Assembly (NCBI GenBank): GCA_012932295.1
Contig: JAAONU010000001.1
Span: 52,754,901 to 52,818,900, forward strand
DNA length: 64,000 nucleotides
Origin: Cyclina sinensis
Lineage: Eukaryota; Mollusca; Bivalvia; Venerida; Veneridae
Direction: 5' to 3'
The notes beneath the pieces are model-generated. The model did no database searches, had not been told where the DNA came from, and saw nothing but the letters and a program-made list of their open reading frames with translations. Position 1 is the first letter of the stretch; each line of letters begins with the position of its first letter. Made by a program: the position numbers and the translations under genes. Below are positions 1-10,945 of the stretch, one piece after another.

Positions 1-1236
1 TGGAGAAAAATTATTTTTCATGTTTTTCCTATATAAATCAATGTAAAACAAGAGAACCCTGGGGCGTGGCCAATTTTGACCCAGGGGACATAATTTGAAC
101 AAACATGGTAAACATCCACTAGACAATGCTACATACCAAATATCTAAGCTGTAGGCATTGAGATTTCCAGTAAGAAGATTTTTAAAGATTGCCTTTTTTA
201 CATATTAAGGGCCCCTGGGGCGGGGCCAATTTTGACCCCAGGGCCAACATATAAACAATACTGGTAAAGGTTATCTACACTATACTCCACACCACATATC
301 TAAGGTCTAGTCCTATTAGTTTTGGAGAAAAATGACTTTTAATGTTTTTCCTATATAACTATATGTAAACCAAGAGAACCCTGGGGCATGGCCAATTTTG
401 ACCCAGGGGACATAATTTGAACAAACTTGTTGGACAATCACTAGACATTGCTACATACCAAATATCAAAGCTGTAGGCATTGAGGTTTCCAGTAAGAAGA
501 TTTTTAAAGATTGCCTTTTTTACATATTAAGGGCCCCTGGGGCGGGGCCAATTTTGACCTTAGGGCCAACATATAAACAATACTGGTAAAGGTTCTTTAC
601 ACAATACTCCACACCAAATATCTAAGGTCTAGTCCTATTAGTTTTGGAGAAAAATGATTTTTCATGTTTTTCCTATATAACTATATGTAAACCAAGAGAA
701 CCCTGGGGCGTGGCCAATTTTGACCCAGGGGACATAATTTGAACAAACTTGGTAGACATCCACTAGACAATGCTACATACCAAATATCAAAGCTGTAGGC
801 ACTGTGGTTTCTGAGAAGAAGATTTTTAAAGATTTACTATATATGTCTATGTAACAGGATGTGGCCCCTGGGACGGGGCCAATTTTGACCCCAGGGAAAT
901 AATTTGAACAATTTTTGTAGAGTTCCATTAGAGGGTGCTAAATGCCAAATATCTAAGCTCTAGGCCTTGTGGTTTCAGACAAGAAGATTTTCAAAGTTTT
1001 TCCTTTAAGTTGCCATAGCAACCAGAGTTCTGCATGGAATTCAATTCTTTGAACAATTTTCAAAGGGGACCACCCAAGAAACATTCATGGGAAGTTTGAA
1101 TGAAATTGGCTTAGCGGTATATGAGAAGATGTCGTTTAAAGTAAAAGTTACGGACGGACGACAGACGGACGGACGCACGCCGGACAAACTGCGATCACAA
1201 AAGCTCACCTTGTCACTATGTGACAGGTGAGCTAAA
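1..1236 (+). repeat. Interspersed repeat, hairpin-ended family A (left end outside window)
   Basis: Internal units of roughly 300 bp recur three to four times. Each has a 'cctggggcgtggccaatttt' type phrase, then 'gacataatttgaacaaac', then 'tctaagctgtaggcattg'. The right end (about 1185-1236) reads 'gatcacaaaagctcacct' followed by a short hairpin and 'aggtgagctaaaaa'. The same end occurs at 13948-13997 and 24500-24552. The left end is cut by the window edge. No coding capacity is visible. The family resembles repeats common in bivalve genomes; I recognise the style but cannot name the family. Confidence 0.7.
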
Positions 1237-2529
1237 AAAACCTACCACCTCTTTAAAAGAGTTTGATGTGTTATACTAAAAAAAAATCAGTTCTTGTAAT
1301 TGCCTTGGCAGGTTTGATTTTTTGCTGTAATGAAGTTTTGTGTATTTAGTGGATACTATGATTCCGCAAAGGTGTCACTGCCATATCATCTACAGTGTGA
1401 AAAACATGAAATACAGTATCCACGAATGGTTCTTAGTTTACAGTTAGAATCACTGAAACATACAGGAAGTGTCTCATGTTCTAGCTTAAAAATTCACTTT
1501 CTGTTTCACTTTCTGAAATATTAACAACAAGAGGTCTGCTGAAGTGGAGGAATATATGCCAAAAGTAAGCTATTGACAGTGAGCAAACTTTTAAACAATG
1601 GATAAACTCTCTATCAACAGCACCATTACAAGGACAATATTTTAAAAAATGTCTGCAGATAAGTTCAAAATGTTCATAGTTTATTGATGAGTACTGGTAT
1701 TTAAGTCACGTTTTACCTTAAGTGGTTTAAGAGATACTTAGCACACAAGAAATATTCAAACATTATATCAGTATGACATGTGGCCTCTACATATAAAGTG
1801 TTTCCTTGCCCATGCCCCAAGACAGACAAACCCTGGGCACTGCACACCTAATCAGTACATGTATGGTAAAATTTTCTATCTAATGCTTTCAATTTCCTTA
1901 AAGCTGTTAAAGTGATACGGAGTAGATGTAAAATGTCAAATAGTTTCAATAATTATTTCCTCAAGCTGTTAACTGATAAAGTGGACATACAATGTCAAAT
2001 ATTTTCAATTTCCCTAAACCAGACTAACTGAAATATTCCAAAGTAAACAAATTTTGGATAGTTTTGGTTCAGGCAAAAACTGTTACACTCCCTAACTGTT
2101 GTAGAAATCTCGCAATGCTAGTTAATGACTTTTCACTGTCATTTACATGTATATGCACATCACTAACCTTGACTTTTCATTTCTGAAGTTTTCCGTGAAA
2201 GCTCACACACTTTCCAAGAAAATGTACGGGGCTGAATCAAAACCTTAATTACAAGGTTATTACTAATTCAAACAAAAAATCTTCCTCATTAAACACCAAG
2301 CAGGTTTTCTAACATCTTCTCAATTAATCATCATTTCTTTGTTTGATTAATACATATTACGAATGTTTACACCATTACATAAAGTGTAGAAGGTGCAGTA
2401 GGATATGAGTGTTGCTACCTCTTAGTAAACAAGATAACTATTACAGAAAAACTAAATTTCATGCAAAATCTTTGTAAACAGTAATGAAATTTACTGTAAT
2501 GTGCTAAAACTTCATTTTTAATTCAAATA
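1237..2529. other. AT-rich stretch, no gene seen
   Basis: Stop codons are dense in all frames and I recognise no conserved peptide. A short open frame at 1330-1524 has no recognisable domain and is probably chance. Confidence 0.5.
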
Positions 2530-2765
2530 AATTAAGCTGAACCCTTAACTGACCAAACTGGAGGTGTCATGCCTAATTTCGTAACGGATCTGTACTTTAA
2601 AAAGATGTATTTACATGCAAAATATGAATAAAATCTGTGCAAGCGTTTTCCTTAAATTGTATGGAAAGTTCATTTTAACAGAAATAGAGTAAAAAAAAGG
2701 GGCATTACTCTGATAATAATGGAGTTGTCACACCAAATTTTAAAAGAACCTGTGGTTTCATCAAA
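2530..2765 (+). repeat. Interspersed repeat unit, family E (first block)
   Basis: This block carries phrases such as 'gaggtgtcatgcctaat', 'acatgcaaaatatgaat' and 'aaatctgtgcaagcgttttc'. They return at 3945-4275 ('gaggtgtcacgctcagat', 'acatgcgaaatatgaatg', 'aaatctgtgcaagtgttttc'). The two blocks look like parts of one repeat separated by the GGAATCGACC-rich element between them. Confidence 0.55.
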
Positions 2766-3049
2766 CACATATACACTCCAACCTCTCACGAGCAAACACC
2801 ATATGGATGAAAGAAAAGTGTTTGTTGTAGAGAAGTTGTTGTTCTAGGGAGGTCTGACCAATCCAAAGTGTTGGACTAAAACTTGGCAGTTCAAAGTATT
2901 ATCATAGCAACCAAACTGGATGACTATAGCCACTCTGCTTAAAATTTTAAGATTTGATAATTTTTAACCTTTTCATCAAATATGAACTTTGTACATTGTA
3001 TCTTTTAAATTTGATTTCTCAAAATTCCTGTTTCTGTGATGTATGCTGA

Positions 3050-3940
3050 TAACTCGGTCCCACGTTTTACCGGAATCGACCATTTTTACTGGAATCTACC
3101 GGAATCAACTTTGCATTACCGGAATCGACCTATATTTCATACATAACACAATATTTTTCAAGATATACTACATTGTTAATGAATATATTATATAATTAAC
3201 GTAATAACAAAAGGAATTTGAAGTATCTTCGAGTGGAAAGATTTAACATGAGAAAGAAAATCGGCGAGTTGCGGAAAATTTGCGCATACGGATATACGCC
3301 GGAATCGACCTGTAATTCATACATGAATTGTATTTAAGTCATATAAAGTTATTTTTTATTTATGAAATACAGGCCGTTTCCGGTGTATATCCGTATGCGC
3401 AAATTTTCCGCAACTCGCCGATTTTCTTTCTCTTGCAACATCTTTCCACTCGAAGAAACTTCAAATTCCTTTGGTAGATATTTTATTTCTGATGTTAAGT
3501 AATGAAAAATAACTTTGAAGGACTTAAATTCAATTTATTTATGAAAAACAGGCCGATTCCGGTGTATATCCGTATGCGCAAATTTTGCCGAACTCGACGA
3601 TTTTCTTTCTCTTGTCAAATCTTTCCACTCGAAGATACTTCAAATTCCTAGAGTAAAAATGTAATTTCTGATGTGAGTAATAAAAAATAACTTTTGTTTG
3701 ACTTAAGTTCAATTTATTTATGAAATACAGGCCGATTCTGGCTTATATCCATATGCGCAATTTTTCCACAGATCGTCGATTTTTTTTCTCTTGCAACATC
3801 TTTCCACTCGAAGATACTCCAAATTCCTTTGGTAAATATTTTATATCTGATGTAAAGAAATGAAAAATAACTTTATATGACTTAAATTACAGGTCGATTC
3901 CGGCATATATCCGTATGCTCAAGCGTCCCCATTTAAATGC
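3050..3940. repeat. GGAATCGACC-rich inverted and tandem repeat
   Basis: A phrase 'ccggaatcgacc' recurs at the left. An arm at about 3209-3312 is the reverse complement of 3369-3473, with a loop of about 55 bp that itself partly pairs. The right arm is then repeated in tandem, with starts near 3370, 3549, 3728 and 3890 (units of about 180, 179 and 162 bp). Each unit includes 'tatatccgtatgcgcaaa' and 'ctttccactcgaag'. No coding potential is seen. Confidence 0.8.
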
Positions 3941-3944
3941 ACAG

Positions 3945-4274
3945 AAAGGAAATATGGAGTCAAAACCAAGCCACAACTCTGATAAATTAGAGGTGTCACG
4001 CTCAGATTTAGAAATGATCCTGTAGTTTCAGAAGACACATCACATATACGTGAAAAATGAAATCTGTTCAACTATTTTCCCATAAAGGCATGGAAATGTG
4101 GAGTGGAAAAAGGGCCAAAACTCTGATGAAATATCAGAGTCATGCTCTTATGTCATGCTCTTTTTTAAAAAAAGCCCGTAGTTTTGTGGGTTTTTTTACA
4201 CATACACATGCGAAATATGAATGAAATCTGTGCAAGTGTTTTCCTTTAAATCTGCAGGAATGAAATGTGGAGTT
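3945..4274 (+). repeat. Interspersed repeat units, family E (second block)
   Basis: Two diverged units share phrases with the block at 2530-2765, including 'aactctgatgaaatat' and 'gtgcaagtgttttcct'. See that entry for the relationship. Confidence 0.55.
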
Positions 4275-4390
4275 GAAATTGTATTTTAGTCAGTCAAGAG
4301 TCTAAACTGTATACCCAGTGTTATATACAGAAAAAGAAGCTGGGTATACAGTTCAGACTCTTGACTGACTATAAATTATAATACAATTTC
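4275..4390. repeat. Foldback element, long near-perfect palindrome
   Basis: Arms 4275-4318 and 4340-4390 are reverse complements with few mismatches and one small indel. They share 'agtcagtcaagagtct' against 'agactcttgactgact' and begin and end with 'gaaattgtatt' / 'aatacaatttc'. The loop is about 21 bp. It would form a hairpin as RNA or single-stranded DNA. It may be a small non-autonomous DNA transposon; no target duplication was confirmed. Confidence 0.75.
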
Positions 4391-5440
4391 AAGCTCCTGT
4401 GACTTATAATACAAAAAGTACCAATTATAAAAATTACTAATTTTACCATTTCAAAACCAGTCTTATTTTCTGCTCAGATCACTCTTTATGATGCTTTGGA
4501 TAGCAATCATTGATAACTTTGAGGAACTAACTGATATGTAGTCCAGGAGACCTTGCCCCAGTAGGATATTGATGTATTTTCTGACTGGCAATGTCCTCCG
4601 CGACGATTAGGGCACATAATAAATATCCAAATGAAAAACGGGTGCCCGAACGTCTCGTAAGCTGAGACTAAACTGATATGCTGCCATTTAGACAACATCA
4701 TGTCAGTTGCATGACGCTCTCTAGAAAATTAGATTTAATTTTTGACACAACTCAATGATGAAGAGATATTACCTTATTGATATGAATTCTATATCTATTT
4801 TAATTAATATGAATGCAATATAATTTGGCAGTAATAAGTTGAAGTTGAATTACCGACCGAGATTAAGGCTGCCCCAACTGTGCCAGCTTTCATCAGTGGA
4901 CTAAAAAGTTTTTATAGATTTTAAGTATTTAAAATAAATGTTTAAGTATAATCTTCAATTAAATCTTGTTCTCTTTGTTATTATCTTTTATAATTTTAAT
5001 GTTCCTGACTTTTGACTTTTGGCAGTAATAAGTTGAAATTGAAGAAGTTGAAGTAATGACTTTATTTTTTATCCGAAATTATGTTAAGTCCGTCAATAGT
5101 TCAACTGGAATACAAATTGTTCTTACACTTGTCGAATATTGTGTTCCGATTTCACTGATATCGCCCGCCATTGTACTTGTGTCAGTAATCTCTAGCAGAG
5201 TCTGTGGTTATTCCTCAGATTAATGTGTCAGAGCAGTGAAAACTTGCCATTTTGTCATATGATCGGCCACTTATGTTGATGAATAAATGACCAACAACCA
5301 TTTTTAGTTCCAGTAGATCTATCAACATATTAGAGCAATGAGTAGCATTTACACTAGTTGGGCTGTTGTTCAATTTTGTATCAAAAGTCATTTGATTAAA
5401 AGGAATAGAAATTTATTTTACTTTTCTTTGTTACAAGCTA
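4391..5440. other. AT-rich stretch, no gene seen
   Basis: Nothing recognisable apart from a phrase 'ggcagtaataagttgaa' that occurs twice (about 4828 and 5023). A 64-codon open frame on the minus strand (4507-4701) shows no domain. Confidence 0.45.
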
Positions 5441-5451
5441 CAATATAGAAA

Positions 5452-5735
5452 GGTGTCAAACCACCAAATAAATATCCTTCTAACATAGCCTGGAATTCCT
5501 TCCCCTGACACTATGTTTTCTGGTCAGGTAATTTTACATTATGTCCGGGAACCAGACTATCTCTTACATTGCTATACATGGAGATCACAGGGCTGTAAAC
5601 CTTGCACTTCCCATTTTAAATGTTTTTTTTTATCCTGGGTATTCTTTTAGAGAATGGAGTCTGCATATGTACTCTTGAAAAACAGCAAAAAAATGGGTCT
5701 TATTTCAAACAAGAAAGATACATGTACGTACTGTA
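5452..5735 (+). pseudogene. Possible gene fragment, piece 1 of split copy P'
   Basis: This stretch is a diverged copy of 8996-9185. Shared phrases are 'aaaccaccaaata', 'cacagggctgtaaa' and 'tttcaaacaagaaagata'. From 5654 it can be read as a short peptide containing LKNSKK and SNKKD; the other copy reads MKNSKK and SNKKD. Differences include synonymous changes and a 3-nt indel. I do not recognise the protein. It could be a decayed exon or a transcribed repeat. The following sequence 'gtactgta' (5728-5735) recurs at 7680-7687. Confidence 0.35.
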
Positions 5736-6504
5736 AGTGGTTTTCTTTTTACTTATTTACATATGTGCAGTGTAAAATCAAACGCTCCGTTCCGTATTTT
5801 TTTATTTATTATTTTTTTTTTTTTAACATAGTTTAATTCAATTTCAGTCAGCTGGCGAATAGTCATTTTGCGATGTTACAGTAGTGTATATTATTTTTAG
5901 TTTGTTTGTATGATTCGTTAATTTATTAGTCTCCTGCTTAGCATGCTTTTGTTTTTGTTTGAACCACTTTTAAAGACCATTTTCGTTTTGTTTTTATTTT
6001 TCAGTTTTACATTTGAAGATTTTTTTTCCATGAAAAGATTTTAATGTTGTCAAGATTGAGTTTCGCTTTTAACTTATCTAAATATTGTTGATCTGATAAA
6101 ATGTATTAAACTATATGTTTAAAAGATGATGTATAAAAAGATAACTGTAAAAAGGTAACTGTAATGTAATGTAATTTATCCAGTCCTCGCTTTAAGTCTT
6201 ACGTCCAAAGTAACAACATGTAAGTTGCACTTGAAGTAGAAACAGAGATGGTCATAAATACAGTCAGTCATGTCAGACAGATGATATAATATGTTCTCTT
6301 TTATTTCAGTCACAGTGCTGGATGGACATGTTGCCAGCATTTCTATACCGTCATACAGTGATCTATGACGAAGTCGGTCTCTTATTTTGTCTTACTTCAG
6401 TTTCATGATAAAAAGAGTCGAGATTATTTCTACTCTGATTTAAAAACACAACAATACTAGTATGTGACCGTTTGATTCTGGACGTTGTACCGTAAGGTCA
6501 TTTG

Positions 6505-6665
6505 GCACTCACCTCAGATTTAAGAAAGGAAATAGTTTGTCGCTTGTGGAAAAATTTAATACTGGTTGGATACCCAGGAAGGCCAGTTTTGTGGACTGAC
6601 CGTCTGGATATAACACAGAAAGGTGTTGACACTAGGCGTTTAACCCCAGAAAAGTAAGCAAGCAA
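6505..6665 (+). repeat. SINE-like element, family B (copy 1)
   Basis: This stretch shares a run of phrases with 33372-33570: 'gattta/tcaag', 'ggaa(at)agt', 'ggttggatacccagga', a 'gactgaccg' type phrase and a purine-rich tail after 'aaccccagaaaa'. The layout matches the 3' half of a SINE common in bivalves. It is diverged, and its head is unclear. Confidence 0.55.
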
Positions 6666-6799
6666 ACTAGTCGTCGTATAAGCGTTGTCTGTGGATCAGT
6701 GTCATCAACCAAGTTTCAACAGCCGAAGAAATATTTATTTCAACTATACCCATAGCTGAAGCAACAAGTGAAACCCACGAAGTGAAATGAATTTTAATA

Positions 6800-7005
6800 A
6801 ACCGAGGTCCCATGTATCAGTACTATACACTGAGCATGCAAAAGAACCAGGGGTGTCTCTGGAATGGGATGCTTTCTGTATCTTGCACTACCCCCAAAAT
6901 ATAGAAAATAACTAATCTCTTCACGGGGCGTCGGTCATATGGGCAACCGGTATCGACGATAAATAAGCTCAAATAGATAGACATATTCTGCCAGTTCCCC
7001 ATATC
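6800..7005 (+). repeat. SINE, family A central and 3' part (5'-truncated)
   Basis: The stretch is clearly homologous to 32843-33025. Both contain 'actatacactgagcatg', 'aggggtgtctctggaatg', 'gtcggtcatatgggcaacc' and 'gacgataaataa'. The tRNA-like head is missing here. Any open frame through it, such as minus 6823-7083, is repeat sequence and not a gene. Confidence 0.75.
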
Positions 7006-7489
7006 CGGGCATGACTGTGACCATACCAGAGAAGAACAATAAAGTATAAATAAGTCTATCATTTTCGCAATCTGCATATACATACACGTATATTACGAAA
7101 AACGAATATTTTCATGTAGGTCTATTACAACACAGTACAATCTGTATGTTGAAAAGTCTTAAATTAATGGCAAGCTTGCAAGTAAAAACGTAGAGAAATG
7201 AAATCTGGCTTGTAAGTAAATTAATAAGTAATTGAATAATTAGATGTATTAATTTTACATTAAAGTAATTATACATTTATTCATTTTATATTCTTTAAAT
7301 ACATAACATAAACGAAGTTCAACGAACTCATACAACCAAACATCGAACGTCAAAAAATAAAAGTAAAACTTGGTAGGGTATTAAAACATCAAGAAACAAC
7401 TTCAACTAATAATAATTACGTGTAACTCATCTGAAACAAATACAAATATTTGGAAAGTTAAATTGTGTTGTGACTTCATTCTTTGGACT

Positions 7490-7690
7490 CCCCGGACACC
7501 GCAAATCCCTGCGATCCGACGCCGCGACACTGTACGGTACTGATCAACGCGAACGGCCGCGCTGACCACCAAGTTTTATACAAATGAACGGTGCGACGCA
7601 GTGGTCATTTTGGTCCTAAACGCGGACAGTAAAATCGCAAGGACGGGTGTTTAAATTGTCGTCAAACTCCGCGCTGCGTGTACTGTATTT
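7490..7690. other. CpG-rich island in AT-rich surroundings
   Basis: About 200 bp holds many CpG dinucleotides ('gatccgacgccgcgacac', 'gcgaacggccgcgctgac', 'ggtgcgacgcagtgg'), while the flanks are strongly AT-rich. It could be the end of a mobile element or a remnant promoter. No core promoter element or gene start is visible beside it. Confidence 0.5.
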
Positions 7691-7797
7691 TGCTCATGTG
7701 AACATACCCCTAAAGTTACCAAAAAGTCTGACTGGGGTATGTGAAACAAAAGCTTCCTATCAAATAATTATTAATTCTATTCTGAATGTATAAAACA
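7688..7797 (+). pseudogene. Possible gene fragment, piece 2 of split copy P'
   Basis: Homologous to about 9188-9330. It reads AHVNIPLKLPKSLTG where the other copy reads AYVNLPIKLTKNLS; most changes are conservative or synonymous. The phrases 'ggggtatgtgaaacaa' and 'attctattctgaatg' are shared. It ends where a family A-type repeat begins (7798). No clear splice sites border it. Confidence 0.35.
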
Positions 7798-8405
7798 CAA
7801 GAGGGCCATCATGGCCCTTAATCGTTCACCTGCGTGACGTCCTATTGCTAAGGGTTCGTAACTCTAGAACCCATAAAGGGAAGAGGTTGGTTCAGGGAAC
7901 GAGATGACCAATATTCAAACTCAACCTACAGATCATCAAGAAAAACATTCCGACAGGTTTTCACGACATTTGGGCAAAAACTTTGACGTATACAGTGTTA
8001 ACAAGGTAAATCTGGGTTTTGACCCCTGGCCTAGTTTTTAGGCCCTGATGAATATATCCATAGTTTTTTCCATACATGACCTAGATATCTTCGAGACAAA
8101 TGTTCTGACAAATTTTACTGACATTTGGAAAGGAAGTGCAGCCTCTAGAGTGTAAACAAGTTTTTTCTGTGTTTTGTCTCAATGACCTTGTTTTCGATCC
8201 CAGGTGGCCCATATAAAAATGAGCCAGATATCAGCAAACAAAAATTCTGAGTTATGTTCATCACATTTGGAAAAGAAAATGTAGCTTCTAAAGTATTATG
8301 GAGGTAAATCTCTGTTTTGGTCTCATGACAGAGATGTAAGTGGGTCAGGACCAAAACCCTGAAAACTGGTCGGAAGTCATGGGAGCCACCTAATGGGTGA
8401 GAGGA
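7798..8405 (+). repeat. Interspersed repeat, family A-like left end with ~140-bp units
   Basis: It begins with 'gagggccatcatggccctta' and a 'tcacctg' phrase. This is the palindromic GGCC-type left end also seen at 12953 and 23457. It continues in diverged units ('gacctagatatcttcgaga', 'catttggaaaggaagtg', 'tagagtgtaaacaag'). The array seems to resume at about 9630 after an intervening segment. Confidence 0.65.
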
Positions 8406-8928
8406 AAATCTCAGGATCGTATTAAATATATATGGAAACCAATAAACTGTTTTTGTTTTGATATTTGTCATAATTTGTGGCAATAAAAAAGTTGTATCAA
8501 TTGATTATATCATATATATTGACCATTATGCTGATTTGAAATTAAGATTAAATTATCATTAGAGCTATATACCAGTTTGCATTTTAACTAACTTGAAATC
8601 ACAATTCATATTATTCAGAGTTAGACAATGATAGTATGCAAAACGGTAATGTAGTTTGAAAACTCAACACTTTAATATAATATATATAGTATCGCAATTG
8701 TATTCAATTAAATGCAAATAATAATAATAAAAAGAATGTCGCAACTATCTTCAATATAAAAAAACTTAAAATCCATCAACGATAAAATTAATTTACTAAA
8801 AAAAGATAGATTTTCACGCTTATACTATACATGAATATCTATAACAAAAGGCATGTGCTAATCGATAATTTATCGATGACACCTATTCCCGGTATTACTA
8901 TCCCGGATCCCGGCTTTTCTAATGATCG

Positions 8929-8967
8929 ACCAATGAAAACCTTCGTTATGAAACGGACAGTATAAAA
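8929..8967 (+). promoter_or_regulatory. Possible core promoter (CCAAT and TATA box)
   Basis: 'gaccaatgaaa' near 8929 is followed by 'acagtataaaaccc' with TATAAAA at 8961-8967. A start site would fall near 8992, just before the repeated segment P (8996-9520). Spacing fits a TATA promoter, and it might belong to a retroelement terminal repeat. No transcript evidence is available from sequence alone. Confidence 0.3.
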
Positions 8968-8989
8968 CCCGGTACCAGTCCGCGCTGTG

Positions 8990-9520
8990 TTACTTATAGG
9001 TGTGAAACCACCAAATAGATTCCTTTTTTATTCTATATAAAATTCATTAAGTTCACAGGGCTGTAAAACATAGCAAACCTTTTTTTAGATAGCTTTAACT
9101 TACATATTCTTGTAGATCTATATCTGTACTCATGAAAAATAGCAAGAAAAGTGGGGGTTGTGTTTCAAACAAGAAAGATATTTCTGCTTATGTGAACTTA
9201 CCCATAAAATTAACAAAAAATCTGAGCTAATTTTCAGATTGGGGTATGCAGAGACGTATATATTACATAATATATACGTCTCTGGGGTATGTGAAACAAT
9301 TTCACATTGTGAATTCTATTCTGAATGCATATGAGCATAAAATTGCTACCACACTATCAGAATTAGTCAAACAAAATGATTCCAGCAAAAAAATAAACAG
9401 ATTAGGGCAAAAATGTTAAAAATAGCCAAGAAAACTGAGAACTATTTCTAGCCGCCATTATGGGGTACCATTTTTTGAGCTCCAGGAGACTGAATTGGTG
9501 GTTTCATACCTTCTTACCTT
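8990..9520 (+). pseudogene. Possible gene or element fragment P (contiguous copy)
   Basis: A 530-bp segment whose counterpart P' is scattered as three pieces: 5452-5735, 7688-7797 and 10773-10945. Readable parts include MKNSKK, SNKKD, AYVNLPIKLTKN and later IATTLSELVKQNDSS. The last compares with TATTLAEIIKQKDYS in P'. Frames are broken by stops, so it is not an intact gene. Codon-conserving differences hint at former coding. I do not recognise the family. A 35-bp palindrome is inserted at 9249. Confidence 0.4.
9241..9291. mobile_element. Tiny palindromic insertion with 8-bp target duplication
   Basis: 'ggggtatg' at 9241-9248 is repeated at 9284-9291. Between them lies a palindrome with 17-bp perfect arms ('cagagacgtatatatta' and its complement) and a 2-bp centre. 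The homologous P' piece at 7735-7750 reads straight through 'ggggtatgtgaaacaa' without it, so it serves as an empty site. Confidence 0.7.
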
Positions 9521-9629
9521 GACTTCTGCAGCTATTCGTCCTCGCAACATTTCGATCTGATATTTTTCTCGGCACATCAGAATTCCGGGAATACCCGGAA
9601 GACTTACATCTCTGCAAATATGGCCATTA

Positions 9630-10772
9630 TTCAATCTTGTCCTAGATAACACCAAGACAATGATTCTGACAAATTTTCGTGGCATTTGGAAAGAAAATGG
9701 AGCTTACCTGTTGTTAACATGGCTTTTATATATTTCGACCATGTGACCTAGTTTTTTTAACAAAGATGACAAATATTCGGTTTTGACCTAAATATTATCA
9801 AGGTAAACATTCTGGAAAATTTTAATGACATTTGAAAGCAAAATGTAGTCTCTAGAGAGTTCACATGGTTTTCCATGTTTTGATCCCTAGACATAGTTTT
9901 TTTTAAAGATGACCCATATTCGAACCTAGATATTATCGGGGTTAACATTGTGACAAGTTTTCATGATATTTGCAAGACAATTTAACCTCTACAGTGTTAA
10001 CAAGGTTCTTTTATGTTTTCACCTTGTGACCTAGTTTTTGACTCAGGATGAAACATATTCTAATATGACCTAGATATCATCAAGACAGATATTGTGACAT
10101 GTCATTTGAACAAAAAATGTGGCATCTGGAGTGTTAATGTTTTTCTTTATTTTGACCCAGTGACTTAGTTTTTACCCAAGACGACCCATATTTAAACTTG
10201 ACCTAGATATAATCAAGGAAAACATTCTCACAAATTTTTATGACATTTGGAAAGAAAATGTAGCCCTTAGTGCATTAAAAGCTTTTTTCTGTTTTCAACT
10301 TGTGACCTTATTTTTGAACCAAGATGACCCATATTCGAGCTTGACCTAGATATCATCAAGACAAACACTGGCATGTTTTCATGTCATTTGAACAAAACAA
10401 AATGTGGTACATAATGTTAACAAGGTTTTTCCATGTTTTGACCCTGTGACCTAGTTTTGACCCTAGATGACCCATATTTGAACTTGACTTTGACATCATC
10501 AAAACAAACATTCTGACAAGTTTTCATGTAATTTGAACAAAAAATGTGGCCTGTAGAGTGTTAACAAGGTTTTTTTTTTATTTGGCCTGGTGACCTAGTT
10601 TTTGATCCCACATGACCCAGTTTCGAACTTGACATAAAGATAATGAAGTTAAAGATCCTGACCAGTTTTCAGAATAATAGGTATTAACTGTGACCTGTAG
10701 AGTGTTAACAAGGTAAAATGTGGACAGAGGACAAACAACAGATGCCGGACAACCAGTGATCACTATAGCTCA
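9630..10772 (+). repeat. Tandem array of ~135-147 bp interspersed-repeat units
   Basis: Seven or more diverged units repeat 'gtgacctagtttttgac', 'gacctagatatcatcaaga', 'catttggaaagaaaatgt' and 'tagagtgttaacaaggt'. The phrase 'gtgacctag' or a variant starts near 9743, 9890, 10026, 10160, 10302, 10446 and 10590. The right end (10730-10770) has 'gtgatcactatagctcacc', resembling family A right ends. This is probably the continuation of the block at 7798-8405. Confidence 0.7.
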
Positions 10773-10945
10773 CCCTGAGCATATGAAAAAAACTGCTACT
10801 ACACTAGCAGAAATAATCAAGCAAAAGGATTACAGCTGTAAAATCCCACAGACAGGGCAAAAATGTTCAGAACAGCCAAGAAATCCAAGAACTATTTCTA
10901 GCAGCCGTAAGTGGATACCTTTTTGAGTTTCATGGTGTCATACTT
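10773..10945 (+). pseudogene. Possible gene fragment, piece 3 of split copy P'
   Basis: Homologous to about 9328-9500. Shared phrases are 'agggcaaaaatgtt', 'gccaagaaa' and 'gaactatttctag'. It reads TATTLAEIIKQKDYS in an open frame that runs in from the repeat end at 10720. That open frame as a whole mixes repeat and fragment, so I do not call it a gene. Confidence 0.4.

Noticed and set aside
10720..10926. 68-codon plus-strand open frame
   Set aside because: It runs from the end of a dispersed repeat into the P' fragment, so the frame as a whole is a composite and not a gene.
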